This document shows, piece by piece, positions 48,837 to 57,047 of a stretch of 64,000 nucleotides of DNA. The stretch comes from Deltaproteobacteria bacterium (GTDB lineage Bacteria; Myxococcota; Kuafuiibacteriia; Kuafuiibacteriales; Kuafuiibacteriaceae). Both the position numbers and the translations under genes were made by a program. Below the pieces are notes generated by a model. It had not been told where the DNA came from, ran no database searches, and saw nothing but the letters and a program-made list of their open reading frames with translations. The stretch lies in NCBI GenBank assembly GCA_020632995.1, contig JACKEN010000003.1:62001-126000 (forward strand), read 5' to 3'. How positions within the stretch are numbered: the first letter of the stretch is position 1; the number at the start of each line of letters is the position of its first letter.

Positions 48837-50143
48837 AGCCACACCTCCGCTTCGAAGAAGACGATCGGTCGGTCGATGAAGCGCTGCGGCGTGGCGTCCG
48901 TGGCGTTCCAGTAGCTGAAGACCGACTTGTTGGAGATGAACGCGGCGAAGCGGTGTGGGAGCCACTTGAAGGGGTAGATCCGGGCGCCGAGGCGATAGAA
49001 GGTCTGGGGGGTGCGTCCGGGCAAGTTACCTTGCGGAGTGGTCACGAGGCGCGGATGTTCGGCCGTGGTGTCGGCGGCGAAGCGCAGCCACCACTCGAGC
49101 TCGCCGAAGAGCTCCACCTGCGCGAAGCGGTACTGCGCCTCGGCCATCACGGTGTGGGACCACTGATCGAAGAACGGCGACAGCCAGAGGTACTCGAAGC
49201 TGTTCGTGAAGTAGTAGTCCTCGCGCGCTGGCACGCTCGGCAGGGTGCTGGGCGTGGTGAGCGCGTCGACCGGTCCGTAGCCGGTCTGGTACCACCTGAG
49301 CTGGTAGCCGAGGTGCACCGAGAGGTCCTCGATGTGCCGGGTCAGATCCGCCCGGCCGAGCGCCGCGGTGGAGATGGCCTTGGGGCCCGCGACGCGCGCG
49401 CCGAGCTCCCCCGCGAAGGTGAGCCCGGGCCAGGGCGACCACCGCCCGAACAGCGCGCCGTAGGAGCCGTCGGCCAGGGGCTGCAGCGCGCGGTCCTCGT
49501 CGGTGGCGAAGCCCGAGAACCACCGCGTGAAGCTGGCCCCGACCTGGCCGTCCAGCGCGGTGAGGCTGAAGTAGAGCAGGTCGTCCGACTGCCAGAACAC
49601 CCGACCCCCGAACAGCACCTGGAGCTCCCAGCCGCGGAAGGTGAGACCGCCGCGGAAGCCCTCGAGCGGGATCGTCTCGACGAGCAGCCCCTCACCGAGG
49701 GTCACCACGTCGAGGTCCGGGGTCACGAAGTCGAAGCGCACCGGGTCGCCGTCGATCGCCCCGAGCTCGAGGGACAGGTGCGCGTCGAGGCCAGGCAGGA
49801 CGTCGGACATCACGCGGAAGCCACCGGACGCGGTGGTGTTCAGCATGAGGACGTTCAGGTTGACGTCGAGCCCGTCGAAGAGGCGAAAGGCCAGGTACGC
49901 GTCGGCCACGAAGAAGCCGTGAAAGGGCGTAGGCGCGTGCCCGTCGAGCGGGAGCTGGGTCCCGATCTGCACGTCGGCGGCGGCGGTGAAGGGCCCGAGC
50001 CCGAGCCCGAGGCGCGGCTCCGCGAGCTGCGCAGGGAGGTCGCGGTTGATCAGCTTCTGGGGGAGCAGGGTGCGGTCGTCGCGCCCGTCCGCGTATACGG
50101 GCGACGGGGTCGCGAGGGTCAGGCTTGCGAGGAGGGCGAGCAT
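48833..50143 (-). CDS. Outer-membrane beta-barrel protein, unknown function
   Basis: 436 residues with a short signal peptide (about 1-18, ending PVYADG). The rest shows repeated amphipathic strands with many Trp/Tyr/Phe girdle residues (VADAYLAFRLFDGLDVNLNVL, GWELQVLFGGRVFWQSDDLLYFSL, LSVHLGYQLRWYQTGYG, SHTVMAEAQYRFAQVELFGELEWWLRF, FEAEVWL at the end). The C-terminal FFEAEVWL is close to the outer-membrane barrel insertion signature. Co-transcribed with the following lipoprotein by 4-bp overlap. It could be a porin-like transporter partnered with that lipoprotein. Confidence 0.72.
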   Translation of the reverse strand: MLALLASLTLATPSPVYADGRDDRTLLPQKLINRDLPAQLAEPRLGLGLGPFTAAADVQIGTQLPLDGHAPTPFHGFFVADAYLAFRLFDGLDVNLNVLMLNTTASGGFRVMSDVLPGLDAHLSLELGAIDGDPVRFDFVTPDLDVVTLGEGLLVETIPLEGFRGGLTFRGWELQVLFGGRVFWQSDDLLYFSLTALDGQVGASFTRWFSGFATDEDRALQPLADGSYGALFGRWSPWPGLTFAGELGARVAGPKAISTAALGRADLTRHIEDLSVHLGYQLRWYQTGYGPVDALTTPSTLPSVPAREDYYFTNSFEYLWLSPFFDQWSHTVMAEAQYRFAQVELFGELEWWLRFAADTTAEHPRLVTTPQGNLPGRTPQTFYRLGARIYPFKWLPHRFAAFISNKSVFSYWNATDATPQRFIDRPIVFFEAEVWL

Positions 50144-50311
50144 CGTGGCTGAACGGGCTATACGTCCATAGCCGAGGCTCGGGCGGATGGGCAGCCTGCG
50201 GAGCGTCCGGGGCCCGGACGGACGTCCGGCCGGACGGAGGTGGGCGACGCAACGAAATTCGAAGTGATTTCAAACCTTAACACCTGGCTTGAAACTCGCT
50301 TCGGGGCAGGC

Positions 50312-51274
50312 ATGCCCAACCGGACCACCGCCCTCATCCTCATCACACTGCTCGGGGTTCCGCAGATCGCCCTCGCCGACGACCTCATTCGTCTGAAAGA
50401 CGGCCGCACATTCAGAGGGCGCCTGGTCAAGGACCAGGATGGGAACACCTACGTCGAGGGCAAGGAGGTCCACCTCGAGGCGGTGGCGGCAGACGACGTG
50501 CTCCAGCTGACGCCGGGCGACAAGCCCGAGCGGAGCTCGGTGCCGGTGGTGCTCGCCTCGACGGTGGGCTGGTTCGCGCCCGGCATCGGTGGCCTCGCCT
50601 CCGAGGACACCGCAGGTGGGGTTGCAAACCTGTTCATGGGTCTCGGTGGTCTCGGCATGGCGGTGGCTTCCAGCGCTGCCATCGCCGATGGAAACGACGA
50701 CACCGAGTACCTCATGGCGCTGGTGACCGGCGCGGTGATGGGGGCAACGGCGACGATCCTCGACATCGTGCGCACCGGCAAGGGGCCTGGCGAGGCGGAG
50801 CGGCCGCTCTTCGAGCCGGGCACCTTCAGGCTCTCGTTGGACGCTATCGTGGAGAACGCGCGCTGGCACACTTGGGGTTCCGACTCGGTGATCGAGAACG
50901 AGTGGGCACCGGGCCCGCAGCTCACGTTGGGCTTTACCGTGGTGCCTGGCTTGGAGCTGCAGGCGGTGGGTGGGGCTCGCTTCAGCTTCGAGCTTCGAGA
51001 CACGGACTCCCACGGCTACTTTGGGGGCGCGGGCGCTAGCTACCATTTCCGCGGCCCCGATGCCCGCCTCCGGCCTTTCGCGGGGCTGCAAGTCATCGTC
51101 CTGGAGCCCGGCGGTTCCGATTCCTTGACCGGGGTGCTCAGCGCACAGGGAGGCCTGAGCATCCGCTGGGCCTACGGGGTGGACTTCCACGCGGGCGCAT
51201 ACGTTCGTGTGGATCCCTTCCACCAGGACCTCACCAGCGTGGGCGGGTTCCTGGGCTTCGGACAGTCCTTCTGA
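50312..51274 (+). CDS. Membrane/outer-membrane protein, unknown function
   Basis: 320 residues from the ATG at 50312. The signal peptide ends IALADD near residue 23. A short region LKDGRTFRGRLVKDQDGNTYVEGKEVHLEAVAADDVLQL looks like the SH3-like 'DUF' strand pair seen in many myxobacterial envelope proteins. A Gly-rich hydrophobic stretch (about 85-155) could be one or two helices. The C-terminal half is beta-type (FRLSLDAIVENARWHTW ... LTLGFTVVPGLELQAVGGARFSFEL ... LSIRWAYGVDFHAGAYVRV ... FLGFGQSF), ending in Phe as barrels do. The 170 bp upstream is unusually AT-rich for the window and probably holds the promoter. Confidence 0.65.
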   Translation: MPNRTTALILITLLGVPQIALADDLIRLKDGRTFRGRLVKDQDGNTYVEGKEVHLEAVAADDVLQLTPGDKPERSSVPVVLASTVGWFAPGIGGLASEDTAGGVANLFMGLGGLGMAVASSAAIADGNDDTEYLMALVTGAVMGATATILDIVRTGKGPGEAERPLFEPGTFRLSLDAIVENARWHTWGSDSVIENEWAPGPQLTLGFTVVPGLELQAVGGARFSFELRDTDSHGYFGGAGASYHFRGPDARLRPFAGLQVIVLEPGGSDSLTGVLSAQGGLSIRWAYGVDFHAGAYVRVDPFHQDLTSVGGFLGFGQSF

Positions 51275-51298
51275 TGCGCCGCCGTCTGGCCTCGGGTG

Positions 51299-52438
<1,140 letters not shown>

Positions 52439-52527
52439 GCGGCGGAGCATATCCGGCGGCGCCGACGATCGAGAAAGTGACCGACGACACGCGGCGGCTG
52501 TGATCTGCGTGGCATACTACCCGGACT

Positions 52528-53238
52528 GTGACGCCGCTCTCCGTCCTCGGCCTCGCGCTTGTGGCTGCCGCCGAAGGCCCCACCATCTCCGCGGATCGGC
52601 CCGGCTTCTCGTACTCCGCCGCGGTGGTGCCCGCCGGCCACTGGCAGCTCGAGCTCGGGATGCAGGCGCAGCTCGCCGACCCCACAGTGTTCACCGCGCC
52701 GGTGCTCTCGGCCCGCCTCGGGCTCACCGAGTCGATCGAGCTGCAACTCGGCTTGCCGAGCCTGACCATCGGCCCGGACGGCCCGGACGGCCTCTCGAAC
52801 CTCGCGTTGGGGCTGAAGGTCGGCGACGCCCCGGCCGACTGGCTCGCCTTCAGCGTGGTGGGGCTCCTCAGCGCGCCGATCGGCGATGCCGAGGTGGCGG
52901 AAGAGGCGTGGCAGGGGATGCTGGCAGGCAACCTCGAGCTCTACTTCCTCGGGCACGGCTGGGTCAGCCTCAACACCCAGCTCGACACCTTCACCGACAG
53001 CGCAGGTGACCGCGCCCTCGCGGTGACTCCCAGCGCCGCCCTCGGGTGGCTCTTCGCCGACGTATTGAACCCCTTCGCCCAGGCCTACGTGCGCTTCGCG
53101 GACGGTCAGGTCACCCCCGTGGTCGGGGGCGGGGTGGCGTGGCTCGTCACCCGCCGCGTGCAGCTCGACGCGAGCGCGGACTACGACCTCGACGCCGAAG
53201 CGGTGACGGTGGCGGGCGGCGTCGCGGTGCTCTGGTAG
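52528..53238 (+). CDS. Outer-membrane protein of the phenol-MetA (transporter-like) type
   Basis: 236 residues from the GTG at 52528. The leader LSVLGLALVAAAEG is followed by TISADRPGFSYSAAVVPAGHWQLELGMQAQL, the signature start of the MetA-pathway-of-phenol-degradation beta-barrel family. Beta strands follow throughout (LSARLGLTESIELQLGLPSLT, WLAFSVVGLLSAPIGD, GNLELYFLGHGWVSLNTQLDT, RRVQLDASADYDLDAEAVTVAGGVAVLW). The name is historical and does not imply phenol use. Upstream has GCATAC but no matching -35 block of the sigma-regulon type. Confidence 0.7.
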   Translation: MTPLSVLGLALVAAAEGPTISADRPGFSYSAAVVPAGHWQLELGMQAQLADPTVFTAPVLSARLGLTESIELQLGLPSLTIGPDGPDGLSNLALGLKVGDAPADWLAFSVVGLLSAPIGDAEVAEEAWQGMLAGNLELYFLGHGWVSLNTQLDTFTDSAGDRALAVTPSAALGWLFADVLNPFAQAYVRFADGQVTPVVGGGVAWLVTRRVQLDASADYDLDAEAVTVAGGVAVLW

Positions 53239-53248
53239 CCGCCGGGGC

Positions 53249-53424
53249 TCAGGGCACGAGGGACTGCTCCACCGACCAGGCGCGCCAGTCCTCAGGCGCC
53301 TCGTGCGCGTCGAGGTAGCGCTCGAGGTGGGGCCGGTCGTCGAAGGCGGACATCAGCCACAGCCGGAACGCGTCGACGTAGCCCATGTCGTCCTCGAAGC
53401 TGTCGCGGAAGTCGGTGAGGGCCG
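53249..53424 (-). pseudogene. C-terminal fragment of a gene split by IS3 insertion
   Basis: Encodes the last 58 residues (ALTDFRDSFEDDMGYVDAFR ... ending EQSLVP) of the gene whose 5' part is at 54690-55365. Joining the two across the element and removing one CCG copy restores a continuous frame of 282 residues (WRLGA joined to ALTDFRD). The reading here has no start of its own. Confidence 0.85.
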
Positions 53425-53484
53425 TGAGCTTCCCCCTGTTTCGTGGACACCCAAGATGAGGGGATAAGACCCCTGAGGGCGAAC

Positions 53485-53781
53485 ATGGGACGACGAAAGC
53501 GACGGACCTTCACGGACGAGTTCAAGGCTGAGGCGGTGGCGCAGGTGCTGGATCGGGGGCTCTCGGTCCCGCAGGTGGCGACGGACCTCGACCTGACCGA
53601 GACAGCGCTGCGCTCCTGGGTGAAGCGGGCAGAGGCGTCGAGGACTCGCGTGGCGACCGGTGGCCTGACCGACGCCGAGCGCGATGAACTGCTGCGGCTC
53701 CGCAAGGAGGTGAAGCGGTTGCGGGAGGACCGCGAGATCCTAAAAAAAGCGGCCACGTTCTTCGCGAAGGAGAAGCCGTGA
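53485..53781 (+). CDS. IS3 OrfA (transposase DNA-binding subunit)
   Basis: 98 residues. A helix-turn-helix (TFTDEFKAEAVAQVLDRGLS, VPQVATDLDLTETALRSWVK) precedes a leucine-zipper-like helix (LLRLRKEVKRLREDREILKK). Near the end the codons CTA AAA AAA GCG contain A-AAA-AAG, a classic -1 slippery heptamer (A7 at 53742-53748). Frameshifting there would fuse OrfA to OrfB, which lies in the -1 frame. Confidence 0.93.
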   Translation: MGRRKRRTFTDEFKAEAVAQVLDRGLSVPQVATDLDLTETALRSWVKRAEASRTRVATGGLTDAERDELLRLRKEVKRLREDREILKKAATFFAKEKP

Positions 53782-54659
53782 AGTTCGCCTTCATCGTGGA
53801 GCATGCGGTCCTGTACGGCGTCGCGCGTCTTTGCCTGCTTCTGGGCGTGTCGCGGAGCGGGTTCTATGCGTGGGTGGAGCGTGAACCATCGGCACGGGCG
53901 CGAGAGGACGGCCGCCTCCTGGTGCTCATCCGGAGCATCTTCAACCGCTCGAGGGGCACGTACGGCGCCCCGCGGGTGCACGCGGAACTGGTGGAGATGG
54001 GCGAAGCGGTCAGCCAGAAACGGGTCGCGCGCCTCATGGCCGAGGATGGCCTGGAGGGGCGCTCTCCGCGACGGCGCGGGCGTTCGACGACGAAGGCGCG
54101 ACCAGGCGTCGAGGGGGAGAACGTTCTCGACCGGCAGTTCGAGGTGGACGCTCCGAACCGCGTCTGGGTTGCGGACACGACCTACCTCACAACCGAGGAT
54201 GGCCCAGCCTTCCTCGTGGCCATCCTGGACCTCTTCAGCCGCCGCGTGGTGGGCTGGACGGTCGGCGCGAAGCTCGACACCGAGCTGGCGAGAGAAGCGC
54301 TCAGACGGGCCCTGGCGCTTCGCCAGCCCTCGGCCGGCCTGCTGTTCCACTCGGACCGCGGCGGGGAGTTCACGAGCACCGCGTTCACCGCCGACCTCGA
54401 GCGCGCGAACGCTCGACGGAGCCTGAGCCGACCCGGGGAGTGCCACGACAACGCACCGGCCGAGAGCTTCTTCGGCACGCTCAAGGACGAGCTCGACATC
54501 AATCACGGCCGCATCTTCGCCTCGCCTGAAGACGCCAGGTCGGTCATCGGCGAGTACATCGAGCGGTTCTACAATCGCCAGAGGAGGCATTCCAACAACC
54601 AGTACCTCAGCCCGGTTGACTTCGAGGCTGAGGCAAGGCAGCTTGCCCAAGCGGCATAA
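53778..54659 (+). CDS. IS3 OrfB (transposase catalytic domain)
   Basis: 293 residues, GTG start overlapping the OrfA stop by 4 bp. The rve integrase core has a complete DDE triad: Asp in VWVADTTYLT, Asp in LLFHSDRGGEFTS, and Glu in NAPAESFFGTLKDEL. The N-terminal HTH_21 region is YGAPRVHAELVEMGEAVSQKR. Also produced as the OrfAB fusion by frameshifting. The triad and length show an active-type enzyme. Confidence 0.94.
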   Translation: MKFAFIVEHAVLYGVARLCLLLGVSRSGFYAWVEREPSARAREDGRLLVLIRSIFNRSRGTYGAPRVHAELVEMGEAVSQKRVARLMAEDGLEGRSPRRRGRSTTKARPGVEGENVLDRQFEVDAPNRVWVADTTYLTTEDGPAFLVAILDLFSRRVVGWTVGAKLDTELAREALRRALALRQPSAGLLFHSDRGGEFTSTAFTADLERANARRSLSRPGECHDNAPAESFFGTLKDELDINHGRIFASPEDARSVIGEYIERFYNRQRRHSNNQYLSPVDFEAEARQLAQAA

Positions 54660-54689
54660 CAACGTGTCCACGGAATCGGGGCAACCTCA

Positions 54690-55365
54690 CCGCGCCGAGC
54701 CGCCAGGGCGGGGTGACCTCGCCCGCGCACAGGGCCCGCGCCAGGGTGTACAGGCCGAGCTGCAGGTCGATCTTGTCGAGCGCCCCGCTGCGCAACGGTC
54801 TCCGGCATCCCCACCACCCGAAGGGGAGCCGCGGCGGGGACCAGTCGAGGCGCGTGCGTTCCTCGGCCAGCGCGCGGGACCAGAACGCGAAGCTGCGTGT
54901 CCAGTACCGCGCGGCTTGCTCGGGGAACCTCGTCCACCTCCACGGCCCCTCTGGCTCGGGGTTCTGGGTGCGCCATGTCCGATAGGCGACGTCCGAGGCA
55001 ACCAGGCCTGCATCCAGCAGGTAGCGCCACTCGGCCTCGGGGATCGCGAGCGGGCCGAGGTCGTCGTCGCCACCGTCGTCGTCGAGCCCGTCTTCCCAGC
55101 CTGGGTCGAGCGCCTCCATGACGGAGTCTGCCCACGAGTAGGGCGCGGGTGGGTGGCGCTTCAGCAGGGCGACCTTCGCGGCGCGGTCGTCCCCGAAGGC
55201 TCGGATGAAGCTCCACCACAGGCCGAGCCAGGTCTCGCCGAGGCCCATGCGCCAGCCGATGGTGCCGCGCTCGTAGTCCGGGAACTTCGCCCACGGGGGC
55301 GTGATGTCCCCCTGGGGGTCGAGGTGCTCGACGAGCAGCTCCCGGACCGCGTTCAAGGACTCCAC
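54690..55365 (-). pseudogene. N-terminal fragment of a gene split by IS3 insertion
   Basis: Begins with the GTG at 55365 (ESLNAVRELLVEHLDPQGD) and reads through to the insertion point at 54690, after which the frame continues about 27 residues into the element before stopping at 54607. The intact protein would be 282 residues, soluble, Trp-rich and acidic in the middle (LDDDGGDDDLGP). I do not recognise the family. Trp-rich motifs such as GWRMGLGETWLGLWWSF and PWRWTRFPEQAARYW are notable. The gene is separated from the TetR gene by 42 bp. Confidence 0.85.
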
Positions 55366-55407
55366 CTGCCCAGGATGCCACCTCTCGGGCCTCGCGCAAC
55401 CGGCGTC

Positions 55408-56034
55408 TCAAGCACCGCGCATCAGCGTCGCCACCATCGCCCACGTCCGTTCCGGGCTCAGCGCGCGCGCGTCCTCGCCAGGGGCCGCGCCCTGCTCGGC
55501 CAACCCGGCCGGGAGCCCGCCGGTGGCGCCCCTCAGGAGCCCGGCGATGATCCAGACCCACATCGTCGGGGGGACGTCGGAGGGCATCGCCCCCGTCGCC
55601 TGCGCCTGCTGCACGCACTCGAGGATGAACCCGGCGGAGCGCCCGACATGCAAGCTGGCCTGCCACGCCCCGTCCGGGCCGGCCGCGTCGGCGAGGCGGG
55701 TGTTGTAGGCGAGGGCCATCAGCTCGGGGCGGGCCCGGATCTTGGCCAGGCGCCGCACGAAGAACACGCCGAGGCGCTCCAGCGGGTCATCGACGCCCTC
55801 GGGGAGGTCCTCGTCCAACAGCTGGCCGAAGCGCGCCACCGCCGCGTCGATGAGCGCCTCCTTGCTGGGGAAGTGCTTGAGCACGCTGGCGTCGGCGATG
55901 CCGACCGCCTTGCCCACGGCGGCCAGGGTGAGGCCGCCCTGGTGGGCCAGCATCTGCAAGGCAACCTCCACCAGCTGCTGCCGGCGCTCGGGGCCGGGGA
56001 GCCGCCGCCTCAGTCCCGGAACAGGTCGTGGCAC
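55408..56034 (-). CDS. TetR family transcriptional regulator
   Basis: 208 residues. The N-terminal TetR DNA-binding domain has QLVEVALQMLAHQGGLTLAAVGKAVGIADASVLKHFPSKEALIDAAV (helix-turn-helix AVGKAVGIADASVLKHFPSK). The C-terminal ligand region is helical with Ala/Leu (LGVFFVRRLAKIRARPELMALAYNTRL ... WVWIIAGLLRGATGG). Its start overlaps the upstream c-type cytochrome-like gene by 25 bp, so the pair form one operon. A palindrome just upstream of that operon is the likely operator. The inducer is unknown. Confidence 0.88.
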   Translation of the reverse strand: MPRPVPGLRRRLPGPERRQQLVEVALQMLAHQGGLTLAAVGKAVGIADASVLKHFPSKEALIDAAVARFGQLLDEDLPEGVDDPLERLGVFFVRRLAKIRARPELMALAYNTRLADAAGPDGAWQASLHVGRSAGFILECVQQAQATGAMPSDVPPTMWVWIIAGLLRGATGGLPAGLAEQGAAPGEDARALSPERTWAMVATLMRGA

Positions 56035-56456
56035 TGGATGCAGCCCCGGATCATCTCGTCGTTCAGCTTCTGGAGCTCCAGCATGCTCGCGGTCTTGGCG
56101 CTCTTGAACATGCTCACCGCGCTGCCGTGCACTCGCTTGTCCATCTCCTGGATGGTCTCGGCCAGCTTGTCGTGCGGCTTCTTCACGTAGGGCTCGATGC
56201 CGCCCTTCGGCCGCGGGTGATGCGCGATGGCCTTGGCCCCCTCCGCCACCATGAGCCGGTTGTTGGTGAGCAGGCCCACCTGGATCTGCTGCTCGGCCAG
56301 GGCCAGGGCCTGCATGACCTCCTTCAGGGTGTAGGGGGACTCGGGGCCCCCGTGGGCGTGGGCGTGGGGATCGGCCTTCTTGGGGGGCTCTTCGGCCAGG
56401 GCGGGGAGGGTGATGAACAGGGTAAGCCCGAGAATCGGGGCTAAGACCAGGCGCAT
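56010..56456 (-). CDS. Exported cytochrome c-prime-like protein (one CxxCH)
   Basis: 148 residues. Signal peptide ends LPALAEE near residue 21. A short His-rich stretch (PHAHAHGG) is followed by helices (YTLKEVMQALALAEQQIQVGLL, RLMVAEGAKAIAHH, KLAETIQEMDKRVHGSAVSMFKSAKTASMLELQKLNDEM) and the C-terminal heme motif CIQCHDLFRD. This layout is a cytochrome c-prime or cytochrome c556-like four-helix protein in the periplasm. It shares an operon with a TetR regulator. The gene at 28467 encodes a lipid-anchored protein of the same general type. Confidence 0.78.
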   Translation of the reverse strand: MRLVLAPILGLTLFITLPALAEEPPKKADPHAHAHGGPESPYTLKEVMQALALAEQQIQVGLLTNNRLMVAEGAKAIAHHPRPKGGIEPYVKKPHDKLAETIQEMDKRVHGSAVSMFKSAKTASMLELQKLNDEMIRGCIQCHDLFRD

Positions 56457-56476
56457 AAGCTAGTCTATACTAGCTT
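56457..56476. promoter_or_regulatory. Palindromic operator overlapping a leaderless-type promoter
   Basis: AAGCTAGT-CTAT-ACTAGCTT is a perfect 8-bp inverted repeat with a 4-bp centre, directly next to the ATG at 56456. On the coding strand TATAGA falls inside it, with TGGATT 17 bp upstream as a weak -35. The start point would then be at or next to the ATG. A TetR dimer bound here would block the promoter, so autorepression is inferred. Confidence 0.6.
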
Positions 56477-56504
56477 AGGTCGAACGAATCCAGCTCCCTC
56501 CAGC

Positions 56505-57047
56505 TCAAAGGCAAGGCCCAGGGTACGCATAGGGTCGCGTGGGGACGTCGTTGTAGGTCACCCCGTCGCAGCCGCAGTAGGTGAGGCAATCGGGGCAGTC
56601 ATGCTCCACGAGGAACCTGAGGCCGGCCTCGTCGGTCTGGCAAACAGCGTAGGGGCAGCAGCTGCCCTCGGGCGCCTCGCAGCCGGGCTCGAACAGACAG
56701 AGGCCACCGCCGCTCGGATCGCACTGGCTATTCTGGGTGCAGCGCGGGAAGGCTGGGTTGTGGGCGACCTCGCGCTCCAGCGTCGAGAGGAGCAGACCAC
56801 CGCCCAGCTCCTGCTGTGACCCATCAGCGAAGCAATACAGGATCCCAGTGCCGATGCCGCACACCGAGCCGTAGGGGCAGCGCACCTCGACCGAGATCAG
56901 GTCGCCGTCGGGCGTGAGACTCGAGGCCGAGGCAGGGCAGAACTCAAGCGGGAGAGGACCCGCGTCCTGCGTCAACGGACCCGTCTCGTCGGCGCAGCCC
57001 ACCGCGAGCGCCGCGATGAGCAAGCTCGCCTGCGTATTTGCTCTCAT
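56505..57047 (-). CDS. Cys-rich lipoprotein with Kazal-like C-terminus
   Basis: 180 residues. The leader ends LLIAALAVGCADE, a clear lipobox (AVGC). Sixteen cysteines follow in pairs (VRCPYGSVCGIG, PRCTQNSQCDPSGGGLCLFEPGC, SCCPYAVC). The end YCGCDGVTYNDVPTRPYAYP followed by GPC resembles the Kazal-type protease-inhibitor loop that is common in myxobacterial surface proteins. It starts within the stop of the trypsin-like protease gene (4-bp overlap), so the pair is co-translated. A partner or inhibitor of that protease is an inference. Confidence 0.7.
   Translation of the reverse strand: MRANTQASLLIAALAVGCADETGPLTQDAGPLPLEFCPASASSLTPDGDLISVEVRCPYGSVCGIGTGILYCFADGSQQELGGGLLLSTLEREVAHNPAFPRCTQNSQCDPSGGGLCLFEPGCEAPEGSCCPYAVCQTDEAGLRFLVEHDCPDCLTYCGCDGVTYNDVPTRPYAYPGPCL

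Larger units (their letters stand above)
53425..54689 (+). mobile_element. IS3-family insertion sequence, complete (1265 bp)
   Basis: Terminal inverted repeats of about 26 bp match at 20 or more positions, beginning TGAG and sharing CGTGGACAC. A 3-bp target duplication CCG flanks it (53422-53424 and 54690-54692). The inside has the two overlapping IS3 reading frames. The transposase frame appears intact and the slippery site is present, so the element could still be active. It interrupts a host gene on the other strand. Confidence 0.93.

Noticed and set aside
52495..52520. GCATAC upstream of the 52528 gene, like the -10 block of the sigma regulon
   Set aside because: Fourteen bases upstream there is no block resembling GCGTGAGAT, so it is probably chance.
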